The notes under the pieces are model-generated. The model was not told the origin of the DNA. It made no database searches and saw only the letters and a list, made by a program, of their open reading frames with translations. From Verticillium longisporum (lineage: Eukaryota > Ascomycota > Sordariomycetes > Glomerellales > Plectosphaerellaceae), in NCBI GenBank assembly GCA_019188255.1, contig JAETXT010000005.1, forward strand, positions 4,960,001 to 5,024,000: a stretch of DNA of 64,000 nt, given 5' to 3'. This document shows positions 57,602 to 64,000 of the stretch, piece after piece (position 1 is the first letter of the stretch; each line of letters begins with the position of its first letter). Position numbers and translations under genes: made by a program.

Positions 57602-59903
57602 CTACGCAATGAACTTACCGCCGCAGCCTCCACACAACTCCACGGCAGATGGGTCTACCACGGCCTCGACACCGTGTGTCTCCGCAATCCTAGCAATTTG
57701 TCCAGCAGCAAGGCAGCGACGGCCGCAGACACCGCACGCACGAGAGATACCAGGGGCTAGGATGGCTAGGCCGCTAGCTGTGCAAGTAGCTATACGTCAT
57801 CATTAGCACGTCCTCCTTTCTCAAGTTCCTCATGAGGGGATGATACAAAGGAGCGGTTCTTACCAAACGTATGGCCGTTGTCGCAAACAGTGTACCGGCC
57901 AGCATCCCTCAGACCAGCCTTGCAGAACCCGCAAACCTGCGCTTCGTGCACGCTCCTCAGCTGCTCGCGCAGCGCCTCATCGCCCTTGGGCCTGTACTCG
58001 GCCTCCCAGCCCATGGCGCCGCGCACGGGCGGGCCGCCACCGTACATCCACTCCCACATCTTGCCCTCGGTTGTCATCTGCGCCGCGCCGGAGGGCTCGT
58101 CCTGGCCCTCGCTGGCGGTCTCGACACCCGCGGCCAGGCGCGGCTTGAAGCCCCAGAAGATCTTAGACTTAACCTTTGGCTCGGGCCCGAGGGCGCTTTG
58201 CTGGGAGACCATGGCGGCATGCATGCCGCCACCGGGGGAGGCCGCGAGGCCCCAGATCCGGATGCGCCAGGGGTTGACCTGCTCGCCGGCATCGGTGGGC
58301 ATCTCAAAGTCGTCGTCCGAGTCCGAATCGGGGCCCCCGACCTCGCTGTCTGAGTCGGCATTTTGGGTGGCCATGGCGACGGGAACGGAGAGGGAGATGA
58401 TGTCGTCGACGGTGCTGGCCCATTGGGGCACGATCACCTGGTCTTCGAGGGCTGAATCGGAGGGCGGGGGTGCAGTGGTTTGATACCAGTTGTCGTTGGT
58501 CGCGGACGCGACGAGGCGGACGAGCGAGTAAACGGGGGCTGGGGTTCTATCCACAGCGTTGGGTGGGTGGATAATGATGCCTAGCAATGTCAGCTCGGGA
58601 TCGAGGCGGTGATGACTTCACGAAACATACCGGTGGCAGGGTTTCCCTCGTTTGGAGAGTCCTCTGGGTAAAGAGTATTGCAAATAGTGGGTGAGTGCTG
58701 CTGTTGCGCAGGAGCTGCAGGGGAGTTGAGGATGACTTGAAAGGGTTTTGCATCGAAAGGTGAAGCGACAACGCCGCGACAGATTTTGTCATCGCCGTCC
58801 GTCCAGACGCCGTTCTCCCACTCAACGAAAGCATCGGTCATTAAATTGGTGCATATGCCCAGCAAATCCGTCTCGTCGACAGTGACGGCAGTCCTCTCGC
58901 CACGGATCCAGTCGGCAGGAATGGTGACTTTGCGGAAGCCAAGGTAGCTGCGGCAAATTCGAGCGATGACAGCAACGCGTTTATCGCCAATGACAGCCCA
59001 AGGACTCCATTTGATGGAAAACGCCGAGCCAGAGGGGACAAAGTCAGGGTCCATGATCTGCCACCTCGTCAGTTAAGGTCGCAACAGCCTAGTGCATCTT
59101 GTCCTCACACTCATCTTGGGATGGGGGCTGTCATTCGGGAAGCGAGCAACCTCCTCTACCCTCCAAGCCAAGGTAGGCCCCTTCTTGATCTTGGGATTCT
59201 CGAAGAACTCCACAGTGACGATGACGATTTCGTCCCGGTCGTTGAGATATGCAATGAGGGCGCGGCCAGGGGCGATCTTGTGAGCCCAGGAGAAGGACTT
59301 GATCTTGTCCCCTGCCAAGTGGCTGCCGTCTTTGACCTTGCGGTCCGGGAGGGGTAGGACGCCGCCGATGCCCCAGAGAACCCTCCAGGCATCGAAGCTG
59401 CGCTTGCGAACACTAATGTCAGTGACGGCGGAGCCCTCTTGGCCATAGATCATGACAGATCCATTGGTGAGCAGAACAGAAAGGACGGGGCGCAAGTTGT
59501 AGCCAACACCGGTAGGAGACCATTCCATGACAGACACCTGGTTCAGGGAGCTACCCCATCCGGTCGGCAGTCCGGAACCCACGCCAAAGTAGGGCTCCTC
59601 TTCCATGTCGTTGCCCGGGCACCTCAAACCGGCAGCGTCGAACAGCTTGGCGTTCATACGCGGATCAGGGCGCTTGATGGTCATGTACTGGCCGCGGTGA
59701 GTGTGGTACTGGATGCGCTTGTTCTCGTCGGCGCCGACATCACGATTCCAGCGGCGGGTATCGTCCTCCGGGGTCGGGAACCCGGGGAGCATTATGTGCA
59801 CCGAATCATCGGCGGCCACAGCGAGTTCGGCATCGCAGGAGATCGTGATGGCGTGGGTCGTCAACGGACGGGACCGCAGAGTGATGGTGTTCAGCTGAGG
59901 CAC
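57602..59903 (-). CDS. TFIIIC subunit (TFIIIC-delta / zinc-finger type), 5' end unresolved
   Basis: RNA polymerase III assembly factor subunit with an N-terminal WD40-like domain and a C-terminal zinc ribbon. Supported exons are 59903-59109, 59057-58631, 58580-57864 and 57777-57602 (704 codons); all phases agree. The N-terminal part reads LNTITLRSRPLTTHAITISC and CDAELAVAADDSVHIMLP, the first blade seen in TFIIIC-delta proteins; later come VSVMEWSPTG and SIKWSPWAVIGDKRVAV blades. The C-terminus contains CGFCKAG, CDNGHTF, then ISRACGVCGRRC and LCGGCGGKFIA, the zinc-finger set of this family. Upstream of 59903 an in-frame ATG lies at 59921, but codon 6 is TAG (59906-59904). Either that is a lesion or the sequence ending CTAG at 59904 is an acceptor and the first exon is elsewhere. 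Confidence 0.85.
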
Positions 59904-59921
59904 CTAGTGGGCGTCGTCCAT

Positions 59922-60772
59922 CGTTAGCCTTTGGCATCTCAGATTGTTAAGCTTCGGTATCAGAAGTCTTTCCGTCTTCTTGAGTGCTGCAATCTCAAAG
60001 ACAGCCTCTTCAATGACTGACATGCCCTGAACGCTTCAAGGGAGGCAGCCATGGTAAGGTCAATCTGATGTATCCGGCGTGGCTCACAGGCTAATTTGAG
60101 TTGCCAACTCCCAGTTAATTCGGAGAAGAAGGAGATGTTTCTTTCGACCATGTGAGCCGTGGAAGGAGCAAATGCGTCTGGCCTGGTTCCTGCGTTCAGA
60201 GCAAAAGAGCAGTGAGGAATCGATCTCGCAGCCTCTTAGGGGCGCTTCGCCCCGCCCAAGAAGGTCAAGTATAAGACTCCTTATAAGAATTGGTGCATAG
60301 TAGCCTGAGGTCCCAGCTTTAACGATTTGGCTGAATCTGTAATGTGAAAGTGCAGACATATCACGTTGCAGGAGCTCAAAGTAGAGATGAAAAGCAGACG
60401 CGGTCTCACCTTAATGTTGTCCATGGCGCAAAAGTTATTTGGTGACGTCCCTCCATGAGGGAAATAGTGATTGATCACCAATGATGCTATACTCAAGACA
60501 AACGCAACGGGCGTCGGCAAGGCGCATACTTTGTCATGACGAATATTTGTGCTAGAGAGAGATAGTCTCAATTGATCATGCTTTCAAACACCAGCTAACA
60601 AGTGAGGATCGTGGAGGTCAGCCGGAGAAATATCGGCTAAACCCGGTGGTAGGGACGTAAGGCCCTCCTCATCCACCTTCTTTCCTTTGCCCATTTCCTA
60701 AACGCCATGCCCCCTTTCAATGCTCTTCGTGGATATACTAAAAACGGCCAGATTCCAATGTCGCACCCATGC
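59922..60772. other. Intergenic region between the TFIIIC gene and GPI8
   Basis: About 850 bp. It should contain the TFIIIC promoter, possibly its first exon, and the GPI8 3' UTR. Short minus-strand frames starting with ATG at 60051 and 60151 are candidates for a first exon, but none joins the acceptor in phase. Confidence 0.4.
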
Positions 60773-62076
60773 CTATGCCTTCACCTTGACTGATCCGTTT
60801 TGCGCCTCCTTCTTCTCAGCCTCCACTGAGTCCTCTGCGTCTTCACTCCTGGACGGCTCTAGATAGGACCCCAGAACCCAGAGCCCGACACACGCCGCCA
60901 AGGCGGTGGCTCCGATGATCTTCTTGGCCCACCAGTTGTCGTTGGTCAACGGCTGAGCAAAATGAATCTTCTTGATTGCGGTCACAGGTACACCCACCGC
61001 CGGGGCCGTCGCGTTCCGCGCAGCTGCATCCTGCTCATCCGCCTGGATCCTCAGCGCAGCAATCTTGCGGCTCAGCTCAAGAAGTTCCTCCTCGAGTGCC
61101 AGGCTCTTGGCCCCGTCGACCTCGACCTGCTGAACGTTGCCGAAGAAGTCGGTGATGCGACGGCTGCGCGCCTCGTCGGCACCGCCCTTGAAGAGGTCGT
61201 AGCGCACGCCCGGATGGGAGTGTATCTTCTCAAAGTCGTAGCTGTCGAAGAGCTCGCCAATGGTCTTCTGGCTGCTCATATCCTTGACCTGGTTCTCGAG
61301 GAACTCGAGGTTATAGTAGGTGAAGCGGTCGATGACGGCAACGCCAACGTCCTGGTCGGCGTGATGGGAATAGGATGACTGGTCAAGCTTGGAGGAGCCG
61401 GTGGCGATGATGTTCGGGGAGTAGAGCTTGCTGTACATTGTGTTGGCCTGGCACGTGTCGATCATGAAGAGGATCTCGTTGTATCTGCGGTCTCGGGTTA
61501 GTCTTTGTGTCGTTCAGCACCGGTCCACGGCTTAGCATACCTCTTCTTCTCCCACATTTGCTCGAAGGCGTCTGCCAGGTCGAACGCGCCAATCTCCTCG
61601 GCATCCTGGAACTTCAGGAACTCATTTCCGCCGTGGCCTGTCATGTACACCAGAATGTTGCTCCGCTCATCGGTCAAGAGACGCTTGCTGCGAGGCATCT
61701 CGGCGCCCACACGATCGGTCATGAGTCGAATAAAGTTCTCGACGGTGACTTCATAGCCTCGGTAGTCGACCTCGATGTTGTCGCCGTACAGATCGACGGC
61801 GCGGTCAGAGTTGCTGTAGACAGTTCCCGGGAAGGCGTTGCGGGGGTTGCAGGCCATGTCGTCGGGCAGCATGAGGATGATCTGGGAGTCGGGAATGCCT
61901 AGTCGCTTGACGGTGCGGTAGATGGACAATACATTGGACATGTGGCGATAGTTGAACCAGAAGCGCGAGGTACCGACGAGAACGGCCCAGTTGCTGGTAT
62001 GCTCGGCAAGAGCTGCTGGCGCCAGCGCAGCGGCGGCCAACAGGACGGGTAGCTGGAGGACGTTCGACAGCAGCAT
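60773..62076 (-). CDS. GPI8: GPI-anchor transamidase catalytic subunit
   Basis: Cysteine protease (family C13) of the ER lumen that cleaves C-terminal signals and attaches GPI anchors. Exons 62076-61541 and 61484-60773 (415 aa), AG|A junction. Signal peptide [19 protein letters not shown]. The caspase-like core opens [20 protein letters not shown]. The catalytic dyad is in YMTGHGG (H148) and FMIDTCQA (C190). [13 protein letters not shown] and [19 protein letters not shown] are further fingerprints. A single C-terminal membrane segment ([17 protein letters not shown]) is followed by an acidic/Lys tail ending SVKVKA. It contains all known essential features, so it should be functional. The two GPI-type glycoproteins and the GH76 enzyme in this window are among its expected clients. 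Confidence 0.96.
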
Positions 62077-64000
62077 GGCGACGGTCGGATTGAGCTCGGC
62101 AGGTAGTTCAGAGGATGGATAGGGACAGGGATGAAGATATGGGAGGGACGACTCGAACGCGACTCGGCGATGGGGTGAGGTTGAAGATGGGATGGACCGC
62201 GGCGGCGTTTGCCCCTGCCTGGCTGTCCACTACGGGTCGCCTTACCAATCCAGGGATCTGGACGACGCTAAGAAGCGGCGCGGATCTGGAGGTGAGCGCA
62301 CGGACCATTTTATTCTCCGCAGGGGTTTATTTGGTTTGACTCTGGCGTTTGGTCTGTTTCTGTCGTCTCTGTTCATGTCTCGCCTCGTCTCGTCTGGTGT
62401 CTGTCATGAAACGGGAAGCCGCCTGTCAAAGCCGCAACGGACTTCCGTGGCGGTTGCGTCGCCAGCATGGACCCCCTTGCAGCCCTTTCAGGCATCAGCA
62501 CATCTGCATCCGCTGATCAATCAAGGCCAAGGTTGAAGCCACCGAGATGATGAGCGTGCAGAGGGAATCAGGCAAATAATTGAGGGAACAGAAACTGGGG
62601 CTGGACCACGGAAGCTTGCCCTCCAAGCCAGGCCATATTTGCCGTGCTGCCTGGCTTTGATGAACAATGACACCCAAAGTCTTGGAGATCAACCATCGGC
62701 CAGCCCTCTAGTCAAAGTCGACAGAGGGGTGTCTGAAGCACTGGGCCACTGCGCTGCGGGGGGAGAGACTGCACTACATTCATCCTGTCTGATCTCGGGG
62801 ACGCATGCATAGACACCAAGCAGCCGACCGAGAAATTGCAGTCACGATGCCGAGCCGCTCCAGATTTGTCGCTTGTCGGAATTAGCATGCTCTTTGTCCG
62901 CCTGACTCATCGACTTTGGAGGCGCATGGCTCGCCCATCCGGGTCTAACCCAACATCGTGAAAGCCGAGTTGGCCGCCTGACCGGTGGGGGTCGCCTCTG
63001 TTTTTCTTTTCTTCAATGTCGCCATTCTCAGGACCCTCTGTATTCTAGCAGCAGAGTTTGACCGCTTGTCAATCAATCTCTACCTACCTAGATGCCTAAG
63101 CAGACCGCCAAGGATAGTGGGCTGGGACATGGGGGCTCTGGTTTTGACCATGCGCCTGGCAGGTCAGCCTTCCAGGTCGAGGAGGCGCAACACGCGCCGG
63201 AGTACCGAAAAGCGTCCGCTCAGGCGGCAGCATGCGTGCGGCCTTTACAGGTACGTGCAGACGGCCATGACGTCCTGACTGTGCGAGTGCCTGGGTTTTC
63301 GCATCAAGGCGCGTTGCAGTGAGATTGAGGTGTGGGTGAGTCGACAGTCGAACGACGTGGGCCGAGAGAAGGAAGAAGAACAAGCAGACAGATCTGATAT
63401 GCAGAGTGCCCGCCCATCCTGAGAAGAATCACATGCAGGGCACCATGCATCATTGGTGTATTAGTCCCCTGGAGATTGTTCCACTGGCGTTCTCAGGTCC
63501 CTCGAGGCCCTCGGTGTTAGGCGCGTCCAGTGCTAAAGAATGTCCACCACGGCCCCCGACTAAGGTACCTTAGGTACCTAGGTACCTAGGTGGGAACCTG
63601 TAGCAGCCTGCCTCAGCCAGTCTCGGGCCTCGCTCCCAGCGCCACCCAGCTGTTGGCAGGCTGGCTGCAGGGATGCCCCTCACCTGAGTCTGCGTTCGGT
63701 GCCTGTCGTGCATCATCAAGGCCCCGCACCATGCTTTCGATCTGTCACCCACCTTTCAAAGTCATGTCCCTCGGCGGCCCCAGCGGACAAGGGCCACCCA
63801 AGCGCCAGGCAAGAGGAACGAAAAGGACATCGTGATCACACGGCCTCTCCTGGTGTGAGCCTAGTGTCCGTTGTTCGGGAGATCATCTATCCTGAACCCC
63901 GAAAAAGGCAGAACTATAGAACACGGGAAAGCGAGCCAGTTCCGACATCCTTCTTCCTGCTTGGCCTTCCATCCCACCTTCCACGAGCCTCTCTCCTCCG
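62077..64000. other. Intergenic region to the window end
   Basis: About 1.9 kb including the GPI8 promoter. No gene is supported; the frames at 62985-63322 are motif-free. A TAGGTACCTA cluster lies at 63561-63591 and a CCTACCTAGATG word near 63082. Confidence 0.5.
63561..63591. repeat. TAGGTACCTA palindromic cluster
   Basis: A 31-bp run of overlapping TAAGGTACCTTA, GGTACCTAGG and TACCTAGGT words, almost entirely self-complementary. Intergenic, near the right end. Confidence 0.85.

Overview
The window is genomic DNA of a filamentous ascomycete, most likely a Sordariomycete. The genes carry short spliceosomal introns (about 50-150 nt) with GTAAGT/GTACGT donors and CTAAC/CTGAC branch sites, and they include orthologues typical of Pezizomycotina: a VIB-1/XprG Ndt80-type regulator, a fungal MscL channel, Dfg5-type GH76 and the TFIIIC zinc-finger subunit. 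There are no operons, and no CRISPR array, rRNA, tRNA or intact transposon that I can defend.

Layout. 1-6 kb: 3' part of the Arf-GAP gene GLO3 (+), a nitronate monooxygenase (-) and a bifunctional folate gene, HPPK-DHPS (+). 6-21 kb: gene-poor; its only convincing gene is the vib-1/xprG-like regulator (-, 11.3-13.2 kb), flanked by about 5.3 and 7.8 kb without a recognisable gene. 21-26.4 kb: an LRR-like conserved protein (+), a damaged SUR7/PalI-type membrane protein (-) and an MscL channel (+). 27-31 kb: two divergently transcribed, related genes for secreted, probably GPI-anchored glycoproteins. 32-38 kb: GH76 wall mannosidase (-), histidinol-phosphate aminotransferase HIS5 (-) and a secreted SGNH/CE16 esterase (+). 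39-50 kb: a Gln-rich SS18/SSXT-like SWI/SNF subunit (+), a GYP5-like Rab-GAP (+) and a reticulon (+). 51-62 kb: DNA topoisomerase II, a TFIIIC subunit and the GPI transamidase GPI8, all on -.

The genes are mostly housekeeping and do not form one pathway. Three groupings can be noted: membrane traffic and ER shape (GLO3, GYP5, RTN1), cell surface (GPI8, the GPI-glycoprotein pair, GH76, SUR7-like, MscL) and nucleus (VIB-1-like, SS18-like, TOP2, TFIIIC). I see no biosynthetic cluster.

Two things stand out. First, several otherwise well-conserved genes contain single-base lesions: two missing bases in the nitronate monooxygenase, a missing base plus an in-frame TAG in GYP5, an in-frame TGA in the SUR7-like gene, and a TAG just after the likely start of the TFIIIC gene. 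Because some affected genes are probably essential, consensus error is at least as likely as real decay. Second, a short palindromic word family built on TAGGTACCTA recurs in clusters, only between genes. Exon boundaries were derived by hand from splice signals and reading-frame phase.
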